A DNA stretch of 64,000 bases from Propionibacteriaceae bacterium (GTDB taxonomy: Bacteria > Actinomycetota > Actinomycetes > Propionibacteriales > Propionibacteriaceae), in assembly GCA_905372155.1 (NCBI GenBank), contig CAJPNZ010000001.1:1-64000 (forward strand). Reading direction: 5' to 3'. The translations under genes and the position numbers were made by a program. The notes beneath the pieces were generated by a model. The model did no database searches. It had not been told where the DNA came from and saw nothing but the letters and a program-made list of their open reading frames with translations. This document shows, piece after piece, positions 51,857 through 61,282 of this stretch. Numbering within the stretch: position 1 is the stretch's first letter; each line of letters starts with the position of its first letter.

Positions 51857-52506
51857 ACGAAACCGGGTCCAGGACGCTGTCCCTCGAGTTTGAAGCCGAT
51901 GCCGCCCTTGAGGCCGCCCGGGAAGCGGTCGCGGCGGGGCGGTGCGTCGTCTTCCCAACCGACACCGTCTACGGGATCGGGTGCGCCGCATTCGACGCCA
52001 AAGCGGTCACGGGGCTGCTGGATGCCAAAAAGCGGGGACGCGACATGCCGCCGCCGGTGCTGATGGCGGAGACGTCGATGCTGCGGGCCCTCGCCGGTCA
52101 GGTCCCGGAGGCGGCCAGGAAGCTGGTGGCACGGTTCTGGCCAGGGGCGCTGACCATCATCGTCAAGGCACAACGATCGCTTCCCCTGGACCTGGGGGAA
52201 ACCCGGGGAACGGTTGCCGTCCGGGTTCCTGACCACGACCAGGCCCGCGCCCTGCTGCGCCGTACGGGCCCCATGGCCGTGAGCTCGGCGAACGTCTCCG
52301 GACAGCCGGCCGCCACCACCGCTGGGGAGGCCCGCCACATGCTGGCCGACGCCGTGGCGGTCTACCTGGACGGCGGGAGAGCCCCCGGGGGGGAGGCCTC
52401 CACTATCATCGACTTCACCAGCGACGAAAACGGACGGATTCTCCGCCAAGGGGCGATCGATCTCGAGGAGCTCCGTCAGGTGGTGCCGGAGCTGCGGGCT
52501 GGCTGA
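51853..52506 (+). CDS. tsaC: L-threonylcarbamoyladenylate synthase (TsaC/Sua5)
   Basis: A 217-residue enzyme that makes threonylcarbamoyl-AMP from threonine, bicarbonate and ATP, for t6A37 in ANN-decoding tRNAs. Motifs: GRCVVFPTDTVYGIGC, KKRGRDMPPPVLM, FWPGALTIIVKA, VAVRVPDHDQ and MAVSSANVSGQ. There is no Sua5 C-terminal domain, so it is the short type. GTG 51853 overlaps prmC by 4 nt, and its TGA shares a base with the next ATG (TGATG). Confidence 0.93.
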   Translation: MNETGSRTLSLEFEADAALEAAREAVAAGRCVVFPTDTVYGIGCAAFDAKAVTGLLDAKKRGRDMPPPVLMAETSMLRALAGQVPEAARKLVARFWPGALTIIVKAQRSLPLDLGETRGTVAVRVPDHDQARALLRRTGPMAVSSANVSGQPAATTAGEARHMLADAVAVYLDGGRAPGGEASTIIDFTSDENGRILRQGAIDLEELRQVVPELRAG

Positions 52507-53618
52507 TGCGCGAATACCTTCTCGTGCTGCTGGTCGCCACCGCCGCCACCTACCTGTTCGCGGCGGTGTGTCGTCAGCTCGCCCTGCGCTGGAACGCGGT
52601 GGCGAAGGTGAGGGCGCGCGACGTGCACACCAGTCCCAAACCCTATTTCGGCGGGCTCGCGATGTTCGGTGGGCTGGTCGTGTGCCTGATACTCGCCGTG
52701 AACATGCCGTTCCTGTCGCGATTCGCCACCGTCGGACACGACGCCCTGGTGGTGCTCCTGGCGAGCGGTCTGATCTGCGCCGTCGGGCTGGTCGATGACG
52801 TGGTCGAGCTGAGTCCGGTCGTGAAATTCGGCGGCCAGGTGCTGGCCGCGGGGGCGGCCGTGCTGGGAGGGGTCCGCATCTACTGGATTCCCCTGCCGAA
52901 CGCAGTGCTGGCCCTCGACGACGCCAGCAGCATCCTGATCACGGTCATCTTCATCGCGGTGTGCGCGAATGCCGTCAACTTCGTCGACGGGCTGGACGGG
53001 CTGGCCGCCGGTTTGGTGGCGGTCGGAGCGGGGGCGTTCTTCGCCTACTCGTATGTGCTCGCCTACGAACAGGACCTGGCCCGGGCCACGACGGCGAGCC
53101 TGCTGACCGTGGCCACCCTCGGCATCTGTCTCGGGTTCCTCGGCCACAACTTCCAGCCGGCGCACATGTTCATGGGGGACGCGGGAGCCATGCTGCTGGG
53201 ATTCCTGATGGCGATGAGCGCCATCTCGTTCACCGGCCAGGTGGATCCGAGCGCCCTCAGCCGGGATCACGACGACGTCCTGCCCGCCCTGCTCCCGGTG
53301 CTGCTGCCGTTCGCCACGATGGCCCTGCCCCTCAGCGACCTGGTCCTGGCCTGGATTCGCCGGACCGCGCGGGGCCAGCACCCCTTCAAGGCCGACAAGC
53401 ACCACCTGCACCACAGGCTGGTTGCCCGGGGACACTCGCAGCGCGGGGTCGTGTTCATCATGTGTTCCTGGGGTGCGGTGATAGCGGGGGGTCTGGTCTG
53501 CACGGTGCTCCTGAACCACCCCGCTACGTGGTGGGCCATCGGGGTTTTCCTCGTGCTGCTGGTGCTGGTCACCATCATGCCCGTCAGGCGTGGAACCGGG
53601 ACGGCGAAACATGGCTGA
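52506..53618 (+). CDS. wecA: Undecaprenyl-phosphate GlcNAc-1-phosphate transferase-like protein (WecA/TagO family)
   Basis: A 370-residue membrane enzyme with about eleven helices that transfers a sugar-phosphate from a UDP-sugar to a polyprenyl phosphate, starting a wall polymer. Family motifs: HTSPKPYFGGLAMFGGL, GLVDDVVELSP with the DDx metal site, NAVNFVDGLDGLAAG, FMGDAGAMLLGFL, and a C-terminal HPFKADKHHLHHRL cytosolic loop. In mycobacteria WecA makes the decaprenyl-P-P-GlcNAc used for arabinogalactan. The position directly before the atp operon is conserved in actinobacteria. Confidence 0.9.
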   Translation: MREYLLVLLVATAATYLFAAVCRQLALRWNAVAKVRARDVHTSPKPYFGGLAMFGGLVVCLILAVNMPFLSRFATVGHDALVVLLASGLICAVGLVDDVVELSPVVKFGGQVLAAGAAVLGGVRIYWIPLPNAVLALDDASSILITVIFIAVCANAVNFVDGLDGLAAGLVAVGAGAFFAYSYVLAYEQDLARATTASLLTVATLGICLGFLGHNFQPAHMFMGDAGAMLLGFLMAMSAISFTGQVDPSALSRDHDDVLPALLPVLLPFATMALPLSDLVLAWIRRTARGQHPFKADKHHLHHRLVARGHSQRGVVFIMCSWGAVIAGGLVCTVLLNHPATWWAIGVFLVLLVLVTIMPVRRGTGTAKHG

Positions 53619-54051
53619 ACGTCGGGTCACGGGGGCCACCCGGCGGGCCCGGCAGATGATGATCGGCGGGCTGGTGGCCGGACAGACGGTGGGGATCTCG
53701 GCGTGCGGACTCGCCCTGGCGACCGGTTCCCGGGCGGCGCTCATCGGGGCCGCGCTGGGATTCGCCGCAGTGGTCATCTTCTGCTCCGTGGGGCAGGCCG
53801 TCGAGGTCGTGGCCTGCGAACTGGAACCCATCCAGGGCCTCGGAGTGGTGCTCGCGAGCTATGCAGTTCGCGTGGTGGGGATCGGAGCCGGTATCTGGTT
53901 CGTGACGAGTCATCCGCGGCTCGGACCTGAAACGGACAGGAACTGGCTGGCGATCGCAGTCATCGCAACAGTACTCGCCTGGACAACAGGCGTTGTCGTG
54001 GTGGCATCGCGGCAACGCGTACCCATTTACGACATACACGACCAGAGCTGA
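53611..54051 (+). CDS. AtpI-like small membrane protein
   Basis: A 146-residue protein with four hydrophobic segments (about 18-38, 42-60, 72-92 and 108-128). Its position directly ahead of the ATP synthase genes and its four-helix topology suggest an ATP synthase subunit I-type protein, thought to help assemble the c ring. ATG 53611 overlaps the wecA end by 8 nt. Sequence similarity is weak in this family, so the name is from context. Confidence 0.6.
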   Translation: MAERRVTGATRRARQMMIGGLVAGQTVGISACGLALATGSRAALIGAALGFAAVVIFCSVGQAVEVVACELEPIQGLGVVLASYAVRVVGIGAGIWFVTSHPRLGPETDRNWLAIAVIATVLAWTTGVVVVASRQRVPIYDIHDQS

Positions 54052-54068
54052 AAAGTGCGGTTCTGGGG

Positions 54069-54332
54069 ATGAATGCGGGGGAGTTTTCCGCTAGGCTCAC
54101 TCCCGACATGGGCACCAGACCAGGATCCGAGGAGAAGCCCTCGCAGCAGCGAGGCACCGAGGACGGGATGGTCGTGCTCAGTTACATCTTGGCGGGTCTG
54201 CTCTTCTACGGGGGCCTGGGCTGGCTGGGCGATCATCTCTGGAAGACATCGTGGTTGCTGCCAATGGGCCTGATCCTGGGCCTGGCCTGCAGCACATATC
54301 TGATCATCAAGCGATATGGGAGCGGCGCGTGA
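54069..54332 (+). CDS. AtpZ/AtpI-like two-helix membrane protein
   Basis: An 87-residue protein (75 if ATG 54108 is used) with a charged N-terminus and two helices, MVVLSYILAGLLFYGGLGWLG and WLLPMGLILGLACSTYLII. The Gly-rich first helix and the W-G-D-H-L-W turn resemble the small AtpZ-type protein (ATPase_gene1) that precedes atpB in many bacteria and is linked to Mg/Ca transport or c-ring assembly. Its stop overlaps the atpB GTG. The start is uncertain: neither ATG has a good ribosome-binding site, and TAGGCT (54092-54097) before ATG 54108 could indicate a leaderless transcript for the atp operon. Confidence 0.65.
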   Translation: MNAGEFSARLTPDMGTRPGSEEKPSQQRGTEDGMVVLSYILAGLLFYGGLGWLGDHLWKTSWLLPMGLILGLACSTYLIIKRYGSGA

Positions 54333-55132
54333 ACCCTTGGCTTCTTCCGCTGGACAGCGGTGGCGATGGCGGTTACACCCCGCCGAGCGTCAACGACTTC
54401 ATCTTCGACACTCCCGTCATTCCCGGCACCCCCACCTGGATGAACAAACCCTTCTGGCAGGCCGTCATAGCGGCTCTGCTGGTGGTCCTGCTCTGGTGGC
54501 TGGCCTCGCGCCGCCTCAAGGTGCTGCCCCCCAAACGGCAGTTCTTTGCCGAGTACCTCTACGAATTCGTCCGCAATGGCATCGCCCGTGACATTCTCCA
54601 CCACGACTACAGGCGCTTCCTGCCGTATCTGCTCGGCCTGTTCTCCTTCCTGCTGGTCAACAACTGGTTCGGTGAAACCTTTGTTTTCATGCTCCCGACC
54701 TTCAGCAATGTCGGATTCGCCTACGGCTTGGCTTTTCTGTCCTGGTGCGTCTACGTCGGTGCCGGGTTCAGAAAGTTCGGGATCGGTTTTCTGAAACGCG
54801 CTCTCATTCCCGAGGGGGTGCCCGCGTACCTGCTTCCCCTCATCATCCCGCTGGAGTTCCTCGCGACCTTCATCACCAGGCCCGTGACCCTCGCCCTGCG
54901 TCTGTTCGCCAACATGTTCGCCGGGCACCTGGTGGTTCTGGTGTTCGTGGTCGGAGGCTCCTTCCTGTTGGCCTTCCAGAACAACCTCATGTACAACGTC
55001 TCCGGTGCCGTGTCGGTGGTGTTCAGTTTCGCGATCCTGTTCCTGGAGCTGTTCATCGGTGCACTGCAGGCCTACATCTTCACCGTCCTGACCGCCCAGT
55101 ACGTGTCAACCTCAGTCTCAGAGGCCCACTGA
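54329..55132 (+). CDS. atpB: ATP synthase Fo subunit a
   Basis: A 267-residue membrane subunit forming the proton half-channels. The essential Arg lies in TLALRLFANMFAGHLVV, and the last helices read FSFAILFLELFIGALQAYIF and TVLTAQYVS. GTG 54329 overlaps the upstream stop (GTGA), and the protein starts with a hydrophilic extracytoplasmic segment. It begins the canonical atpBEFHAGDC order. Confidence 0.95.
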   Translation: MNPWLLPLDSGGDGGYTPPSVNDFIFDTPVIPGTPTWMNKPFWQAVIAALLVVLLWWLASRRLKVLPPKRQFFAEYLYEFVRNGIARDILHHDYRRFLPYLLGLFSFLLVNNWFGETFVFMLPTFSNVGFAYGLAFLSWCVYVGAGFRKFGIGFLKRALIPEGVPAYLLPLIIPLEFLATFITRPVTLALRLFANMFAGHLVVLVFVVGGSFLLAFQNNLMYNVSGAVSVVFSFAILFLELFIGALQAYIFTVLTAQYVSTSVSEAH

Positions 55133-55189
55133 ATCGAAAAATCCGACTCCGTCACCAATCCCGGTGAGGAGCCATCCGAAAGGAAAACC

Positions 55190-55414
55190 ATGCAGACCCT
55201 CCTGGAAATCAACGGTTCGCTCAACATGATCGGCTATGCGATCGCCACCATCGCCCCGGCCCTGGGGGTGGCCTGGATCTTCGCCTCAGTCATCAACGGG
55301 ACCGCCCGCCAGCCCGAGGCGCGTGGCGCCATGATGAGCACCGCCTTCATCGGCTTCGCCGTCGTCGAGGCGCTCGCCATCATCGCCATCGCCCTGGCCT
55401 TCGTTCTCCAGTGA
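55190..55414 (+). CDS. atpE: ATP synthase Fo subunit c
   Basis: A 74-residue hairpin of two helices that forms the rotor ring. The proton-carrying Glu is in GFAVVEALAIIAIALAF (about residue 61), and the loop holds ARQPEARG. GAAAGGAAAA precedes ATG 55190. This is the subunit targeted by diarylquinolines in mycobacteria. Confidence 0.96.
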   Translation: MQTLLEINGSLNMIGYAIATIAPALGVAWIFASVINGTARQPEARGAMMSTAFIGFAVVEALAIIAIALAFVLQ

Positions 55415-55974
55415 GGATTGACGTGGTCCCCGTGAGAGGGGCGTTGCTCGAGTCCGGGATCGATCTCGGACCGCTTCTGCCCCATCACCTGTCCGAGATC
55501 GTGGTCGGCATCATCCTGATGCTGCTGGTGTTCCTCGTCATGTGGAAGGCCGTCGTCCCGGCCTTCGAGAAACTGTACGAGGAGCGCTACCAACGCATCG
55601 AGGGTGGAATCCGGCGGGCCGAGCAGGCCGAGGCGAAAGCGGAGGCGGCGCTGGCGGAATACAACGACCGGCTCAACTCCGCACGCGAGGAGGCGGCGAA
55701 GATCCGCGAGGAGGCCAAGAACACCGGGGCGCAGATGTTGGCGGAGGCTCGGGAACGGGCCAGCAGGGAGGCGGATCGCATTCTCGCCGCTGGCAGGGCC
55801 CAGTTGGAGGCCGAGCGTTCGCAGCTCGTGGCCGAGCTTCGCGGAGACATCGGTGGCCTGGCCACCATCCTCGCCGGCCGGATCGTCGGCGAGGCGCTCA
55901 CCGATGATGAGCGTGCCAACCGGACCATTGACCGTTTCCTGTACGAGCTGGAAACGGCAGGCACTTTCCGATGA
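55411..55974 (+). CDS. atpF: ATP synthase Fo subunit b
   Basis: A 187-residue stator protein: one N-terminal helix (about 28-50, IVVGIILMLLVFLVMWKAVV) and a long charged coiled coil rich in A, E and R to the C-terminus (GDIGGLATILAGRIVGEAL). GTG 55411 overlaps the atpE stop by 4 nt, and the end overlaps atpH by 4 nt. Confidence 0.93.
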   Translation: MRIDVVPVRGALLESGIDLGPLLPHHLSEIVVGIILMLLVFLVMWKAVVPAFEKLYEERYQRIEGGIRRAEQAEAKAEAALAEYNDRLNSAREEAAKIREEAKNTGAQMLAEARERASREADRILAAGRAQLEAERSQLVAELRGDIGGLATILAGRIVGEALTDDERANRTIDRFLYELETAGTFR

Positions 55975-56762
55975 AGTCTCGCGACGTCGCCCTCAGCGCC
56001 TTCGACCCTGTGGTGGATGCCATCCACGTGGATGCAACCACTGCCGATGAGCTGTTCGCGGTTGTCGATCTGCTCGAGGAACAGCCCCCGCTGAGACGTT
56101 CGCTGTCAGATCCCTCCGCGAGTTCGGAGGATCGGCAGGTGCTGGCCCGCAGACTTTTCGAGGGCAGGTTGGGGGCCGCTTCACTGTCCGTGGTCCTCGA
56201 GGCGGTTTCTCGCCCGTGGCCCAGCGGTCGAGCCATGATCGAGGCCATCGAGAGGCAGGGCGTGCGGGGTCTGTTCCGTGCTGCCAGTGCGCGTGGGGAA
56301 CTGAAGCGTGTCCAAGAGGAGCTGTATCAGTTGGTCCTGTTGATTGACAGCTCCCCCGAGTTGTCCGACGCCCTGCGCAACCGGGGGCGCAGCCTCGCGG
56401 ATCGACGTGCCCTGATCGTCCGGCTGCTCACGGGACGGGTGGCTTCCGTCACGGAGCGGCTCGCGCTGCGTGCAGCCGCGGCCCGCGCCCGCACGGTCCC
56501 GCTCACCCTCACCGGTTATCTGGCTCTCTCCGCCGACCTGGCGGGGGAGCGGGTGGCGCGGATCACCGTGGCGCGCCCTCTCGACGCAGGTCGTGTCGAA
56601 CGACTTCGCAAGGCTTTGGAGGCTCAGGTCGGCGATCCCGTCCTCCTGCAGATCGAGGTGGACGAGAGCGTGATCGGTGGTATGAGCGTCGATCTCGGCA
56701 CACATGTATTCGAATCAACCGTGGCCAGGCGGCTCGACGAGGTCCGCCGGCTCCTGAACTGA
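55971..56762 (+). CDS. atpH: ATP synthase F1 subunit delta
   Basis: A 263-residue stalk protein, longer than the E. coli subunit (177) but normal for actinobacteria, which carry about 80 extra N-terminal residues. The C-terminal part has the delta pattern GERVARITVARPLDAGRVERL and ESVIGGMSVDLGTHVFESTV. It links the b subunit to F1. ATG 55971 overlaps atpF (ATGA). Confidence 0.93.
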   Translation: MKSRDVALSAFDPVVDAIHVDATTADELFAVVDLLEEQPPLRRSLSDPSASSEDRQVLARRLFEGRLGAASLSVVLEAVSRPWPSGRAMIEAIERQGVRGLFRAASARGELKRVQEELYQLVLLIDSSPELSDALRNRGRSLADRRALIVRLLTGRVASVTERLALRAAAARARTVPLTLTGYLALSADLAGERVARITVARPLDAGRVERLRKALEAQVGDPVLLQIEVDESVIGGMSVDLGTHVFESTVARRLDEVRRLLN

Positions 56763-56791
56763 CATCAAGCGATAAGCGAAAGTAGGACGCA

Positions 56792-58426
56792 ATGGCTGAA
56801 CTCACCATCAGTCCCGACGAGATCCGCAGTGCGCTGGACGAGTTCGTCTCGTCCTACCAGCCCGCGGCTGCCAGTATGACGGAGGTCGGCGTTGTCGTGA
56901 CCTCCGGTGACGGTATCGCGCGCGTCGAGGGCCTGCCCTCGGCCATGGCGAACGAGCTGCTGCGTTTCGAGAACGGCACCATGGGCATCGCCCTCAATCT
57001 CGACGAACGGGAGATCGGTGTGGTCGTCCTGGGCGACTCCGAGGGCATCGACGAAGGCTCCACCGTGCGCGGCACGGGTGAGGTGCTCTCCGTTCCCGTC
57101 GGCGACGGCTACCTTGGACGTGTCGTCGATGCAATGGGTGATCCCATCGACGGGCTCGGTGCGATCAAGGACATCGAGGGCAGGCGGGCTCTCGAGCTCC
57201 AGGCCGCTGGCGTCATGGACCGACAGGAGGTTCGTGAGCCCCTGCAGACCGGAATCAAGGCCATCGACGCGATGACCCCGATCGGCCGGGGACAGCGTCA
57301 GCTGATCATCGGCGACCGCAAGACCGGCAAGACCGCGATCGCGATCGACACGATCATCAACCAAAAGGCCAACTGGGAAACCGGCGACCCGAAACAGCAG
57401 GTCCGCTGCATCTACGTGGCCATCGGTCAGAAGGGATCCACCGTCGCAGAAGTGCGCAGCACCCTCGAAGCGGCCGGGGCGCTGGAGTACACCACCATCG
57501 TTCACGCCCCCGCATCCGATCCCGCGGGCTACAAGTACATCGCCCCCTACGCCGGGTCCGCCATCGGTCAGCACTGGATGTACCAGGGCAAGCACGTGCT
57601 GATCATCTTCGACGACCTGACCAAGCAGGCCGAGGCCTACCGTGCCATGTCCCTCCTGCTGCGTCGGCCTCCGGGACGCGAGGCCTATCCGGGTGATGTG
57701 TTCTATCTGCACTCGCGCCTGCTGGAACGCTGTGCAAAGCTGTCGGACCGGCTGGGCGGCGGCTCGATGACGGGTCTGCCCATCATCGAGACCAAGGCCA
57801 ACGACGTCTCGGCTTACATTCCCACGAACGTGATCTCCATCACCGACGGTCAAATCTTCCTCCAGTCGGATCTGTTCAACGCCAACCAGCGTCCGGCAAT
57901 CGACGTCGGCATCTCGGTTTCCCGGGTCGGTGGTGCGGCACAGGTCAAGGCGATGAAATCCGTGGCCGGGTCCCTCAAGATCAACCTCGCCCAGTACCGT
58001 GACATGCAGGCCTTCGCCATGTTCGCCTCCGACCTGGACGCCGCGTCCCGCCAGCAGCTCGAGCGCGGTGCACGGCTCGTCGAGCTGCTGCGCCAGGGCC
58101 AGTACGCCCCCTACCCGGTGGAGGAACAGGTCATCTCGGTGTGGGCCGGGATCCAGGGGCACTTCGACGACGTCCCCGTGATCGACGTGCTTCGCTTCGA
58201 GCAGGAGTTCCTCGAGCATCTTCGGCACAACACCCAGGTGCTCCAGACGATCGCGGAGACCAAGCTGTTCGGCGACGACCTCAGGGAGGTCACGGAGCAG
58301 GCCTTGGCGGACTTCAAGCAGCTGTTCCGCACAGCTGAGGGCACCCCGCTGGTCGGCGAGCAGCACACGCCGATCCCGGACGACGCGATCGCGCAGGAAA
58401 CGATCATTCGCAAGAAGCGGGGTTGA
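56792..58426 (+). CDS. atpA: ATP synthase F1 subunit alpha
   Basis: A 544-residue non-catalytic nucleotide-binding subunit: beta-barrel start (ITEVGVV-like VTSGDGIARVEGLPSAMANE), P-loop GDRKTGKTAIAIDTI (the family usually has Q where this has K), and the alpha signature PAIDVGISVSRVGGAAQVKA. AGGA precedes ATG 56792. The C-terminal extension of about 30 residues relative to E. coli is usual in this phylum and in mycobacteria represses ATP hydrolysis. Confidence 0.96.
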   Translation: MAELTISPDEIRSALDEFVSSYQPAAASMTEVGVVVTSGDGIARVEGLPSAMANELLRFENGTMGIALNLDEREIGVVVLGDSEGIDEGSTVRGTGEVLSVPVGDGYLGRVVDAMGDPIDGLGAIKDIEGRRALELQAAGVMDRQEVREPLQTGIKAIDAMTPIGRGQRQLIIGDRKTGKTAIAIDTIINQKANWETGDPKQQVRCIYVAIGQKGSTVAEVRSTLEAAGALEYTTIVHAPASDPAGYKYIAPYAGSAIGQHWMYQGKHVLIIFDDLTKQAEAYRAMSLLLRRPPGREAYPGDVFYLHSRLLERCAKLSDRLGGGSMTGLPIIETKANDVSAYIPTNVISITDGQIFLQSDLFNANQRPAIDVGISVSRVGGAAQVKAMKSVAGSLKINLAQYRDMQAFAMFASDLDAASRQQLERGARLVELLRQGQYAPYPVEEQVISVWAGIQGHFDDVPVIDVLRFEQEFLEHLRHNTQVLQTIAETKLFGDDLREVTEQALADFKQLFRTAEGTPLVGEQHTPIPDDAIAQETIIRKKRG

Positions 58427-58432
58427 TGCCCA

Positions 58433-59347
58433 ATGGCCAGCAGCCTGCGAGAACTCAGGCAGCGACGCAACTCCGTCGCCACCACCAAGAAGATCACCCG
58501 CGCCATGGAACTGATCGCCGCTTCTCGCATCGTCAAGGCTCAGCAGGCGGTTCGTGCCGCTCTTCCCTACGCTGATGCCCTGGTGCATGCGGTATCAGCC
58601 TTGGCCACCTATTCCCATGTCCTGGAGCATCCGTTGCTCCGTGATGTCGAGCCGCCCCGCCGGTCTGCGGTGCTCGTCATCACGGGCGATCGAGGCTTGG
58701 CGGGAGCTTATTCCGCGAACGTGATCCGGATTGCGGAACAGCTGCGGGCGAAGCTGCTGGATGAAGGGCAGGAGTGCTTGATCTACGCTACCGGGAACAA
58801 GGGGGTCTCCTACTACGACTTCCGGCATCGTCCGGTGGAGCAGAGCTGGACCGGGTTTTCCATCGCACCGCAGTATTCGCATGCCAAAGAAATCTCCGAT
58901 GTCCTGATCGAGCGATTCCTGCGTCCATACGAGGACGGGGGTGTCGACCAACTGCACGTCGTCGCGACTCGGTTCATGACGATGCTCACCCAGGAAGCGG
59001 TCACCTTGCGACTGCTTCCCCTCGCAGTTGAGGAATCGGATGAGCCCGCGAGCAGCGGCGATGCCGTCCTGCCACACTACGCCTTCGAGCCGACCCCCGA
59101 GGCGGTGTTGGATCGGGTGTTCCCGATGTACGTGGCCAACCGCATTCAGTCGATGCTCCTGCAGTCGAGTGCGTCGGAACTGGCCAGCAGGCAGCGCGCC
59201 ATGAAGTCGGCGACGGACAATGCCCAGCAGCTGATCGAACGCCTGACCCGCGAGGCCAACCAGGCCCGTCAGTCGGAGATCACCCAGGAAATTTCTGAAA
59301 TCGTCGGTGGCGCCGCGGCGCTCGCCGAATCAGCCGGAAGCGAGTGA
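58433..59347 (+). CDS. atpG: ATP synthase F1 subunit gamma
   Basis: A 304-residue central shaft. The N-terminal coiled-coil strand is SLRELRQRRNSVATTKKITR then AMELIAASRIVKAQ, and the C-terminal strand is RQRAMKSATDNAQQLIERLT. GDRGLAGAYSANVI is the conserved centre. It is 6 nt after atpA and 8 nt before atpD. Confidence 0.96.
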   Translation: MASSLRELRQRRNSVATTKKITRAMELIAASRIVKAQQAVRAALPYADALVHAVSALATYSHVLEHPLLRDVEPPRRSAVLVITGDRGLAGAYSANVIRIAEQLRAKLLDEGQECLIYATGNKGVSYYDFRHRPVEQSWTGFSIAPQYSHAKEISDVLIERFLRPYEDGGVDQLHVVATRFMTMLTQEAVTLRLLPLAVEESDEPASSGDAVLPHYAFEPTPEAVLDRVFPMYVANRIQSMLLQSSASELASRQRAMKSATDNAQQLIERLTREANQARQSEITQEISEIVGGAAALAESAGSE

Positions 59348-59355
59348 GGTAAGAC

Positions 59356-60798
59356 ATGACTGCCACTGCACATTCGACCACCGCGGCAGGCATCGGCCGC
59401 GTCGCCCGGGTCATCGGTCCGGTCGTGGACGTCGAGTTCGCAGCTGATCAGATCCCCGAGATCGGCAATGCCCTGCTCGTCGAGACCGAGGTCATGGGTG
59501 AGAAACGAACCATGACGATGGAAACCGCCCTCCACGTCGGTGACAACCTGATCCGGGCCATCGCCCTGAAACCCACCGACGGCATGCGCCGCGGCGCGGA
59601 GGTCCGTGACACGGGGGCCCCGATCTCGGTTCCCGTGGGGGAGATCACCAAGGGACACGTCTGGAACGTGACGGGGGATGTGCTGAACGTCGATCCCGCG
59701 TCGATCCGCGTCACGGAACGCTGGCCGATTCACCGCCCGGCCCCCGAGTTCGATGCCCTGGAGCCCCGAACCGAGATGCTGGAGACCGGCATCAAGGTCC
59801 TCGACCTGCTCACCCCGTACGTCAAGGGCGGCAAAATCGGTCTGTTCGGCGGTGCGGGCGTCGGCAAGACCGTGCTCATCCAGGAGATGATCTACCGCAT
59901 CGCCCACAACTTCGGCGGCACCTCCGTGTTCGCGGGTGTGGGGGAGCGGACCCGCGAGGGCAACGACCTCATCAACGAGATGGAGGAGGCCGGTGTCCTG
60001 AAGGACACGGCCCTGGTGTTCGGCCAGATGGACGAGCCCCCGGGGACCCGGCTCCGCGTCGCCCTGACGGCGCTGACCATGGCGGAGTATTTCCGTGACG
60101 TCCAGAACCAGGACGTGTTGTTGTTCATCGACAACATCTTCCGGTTCACCCAGGCCGGTTCCGAGGTCTCGACGCTGCTGGGCCGCATGCCGTCGGCCGT
60201 CGGTTACCAGCCGAACCTGGCCGACGAGATGGGACAGCTCCAGGAACGGATCACATCCACCAGGGGGCATTCCATCACCTCGATGCAGGCCATCTACGTG
60301 CCCGCCGACGACTACACCGACCCGGCCCCGGCGACGACCTTCGCCCACCTGGACGCGACGACGGAGCTGAGCCGCGAGATCGCCTCCCGTGGTCTGTACC
60401 CGGCCGTGGATCCGCTGAGCTCCTCATCGCGGATCCTCGATCCGCAGTACATCGGTCAGGAACACTACGACACGGCCGTGCGCGTCAAGCAGATCCTGCA
60501 GCGCAACAAGGAGCTCCAGGACATCATCGCCATCCTCGGCATCGACGAGCTGTCCGAGGAGGACAAGATCACGGTCAACCGGGCGCGCCGGATTCAACAG
60601 TTCCTCAGCCAGAACACCTACATGGCGGAGAAGTTCACGAACATCCCGGGCTCCACCGTGCCGGTGGCGGACACCATCGAGGGTTTCTCGATGATCTGCC
60701 GTGGCGACGTCGACCACATCGCCGAGCAGGCCTTCTTCAACGTCGGTGGCATGGAGGATGTCCTCGCGAACTGGGACAAGATGCAGAAGGACCTGTGA
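59356..60798 (+). CDS. atpD: ATP synthase F1 subunit beta (catalytic)
   Basis: A 480-residue catalytic subunit: P-loop GGAGVGKTVLIQEMI, the catalytic GERTREGNDL, Walker B VLLFIDNIFRFTQAG, the DELSEEDKI loop and LSQNTYMAEKFT. AGGT precedes ATG 59356. It overlaps atpC by 4 nt. Confidence 0.97.
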   Translation: MTATAHSTTAAGIGRVARVIGPVVDVEFAADQIPEIGNALLVETEVMGEKRTMTMETALHVGDNLIRAIALKPTDGMRRGAEVRDTGAPISVPVGEITKGHVWNVTGDVLNVDPASIRVTERWPIHRPAPEFDALEPRTEMLETGIKVLDLLTPYVKGGKIGLFGGAGVGKTVLIQEMIYRIAHNFGGTSVFAGVGERTREGNDLINEMEEAGVLKDTALVFGQMDEPPGTRLRVALTALTMAEYFRDVQNQDVLLFIDNIFRFTQAGSEVSTLLGRMPSAVGYQPNLADEMGQLQERITSTRGHSITSMQAIYVPADDYTDPAPATTFAHLDATTELSREIASRGLYPAVDPLSSSSRILDPQYIGQEHYDTAVRVKQILQRNKELQDIIAILGIDELSEEDKITVNRARRIQQFLSQNTYMAEKFTNIPGSTVPVADTIEGFSMICRGDVDHIAEQAFFNVGGMEDVLANWDKMQKDL

Positions 60799-61214
60799 GC
60801 GTGGAATATCAGCCGCTGAAGCTGGAGGTCGTCTCCGCGGACAAGATGGTCATGCAGTGCGATGTCGTCAACGTCATCGCCCGCACAAGCGAGGGCGACA
60901 TCGGCATTCTGCCGGGACACGAGCCGCTCATGGCCGCCTTGGTGCCCTGCATGGTGGAGATCGTCGTGGCTGAGGGCCGGACGGAGATTCTCGCCATCGA
61001 CGGCGGGTTGCTGGCCGTTGCCCAAGGGCACGTCCGAGTTCTCAGCCACGAGGTAAAACTCGCCGAGGAAATCTTTCTCGAAGAAGCTCGCCGGGAGGCC
61101 CACGAACTGCGTCACATCCGGAGCGAGGGTGGGGCAACGGACGATCAGATACACCGTCTGCACATTTTGAATGCTCAGATCCGGGCGGGTGAGAAGTACC
61201 AGGCCAGTCGCTGA
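60795..61214 (+). CDS. atpC: ATP synthase F1 subunit epsilon
   Basis: A 139-residue stalk and regulatory subunit. The beta-sandwich starts YQPLKLEVVSADKMV with GDIGILPGHEPLMAAL, followed by a C-terminal helical arm (LAEEIFLEEARREAHELRHI) that can inhibit hydrolysis. GTG 60795 overlaps atpD; a second GTG at 60801 is an alternative. Last gene of the atp operon. Confidence 0.95.
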   Translation: MSVEYQPLKLEVVSADKMVMQCDVVNVIARTSEGDIGILPGHEPLMAALVPCMVEIVVAEGRTEILAIDGGLLAVAQGHVRVLSHEVKLAEEIFLEEARREAHELRHIRSEGGATDDQIHRLHILNAQIRAGEKYQASR

Positions 61215-61282
61215 CGACCGTTCCATGGTTGGCCGGGACGATTCGTGGTTTGTCTGCGAGTGTCCCGGTTCTGCATCTGCCG

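Noticed and set aside
56765..58588. 607-residue antisense frame over atpA
   Set aside because: Shadow of the conserved alpha subunit gene.
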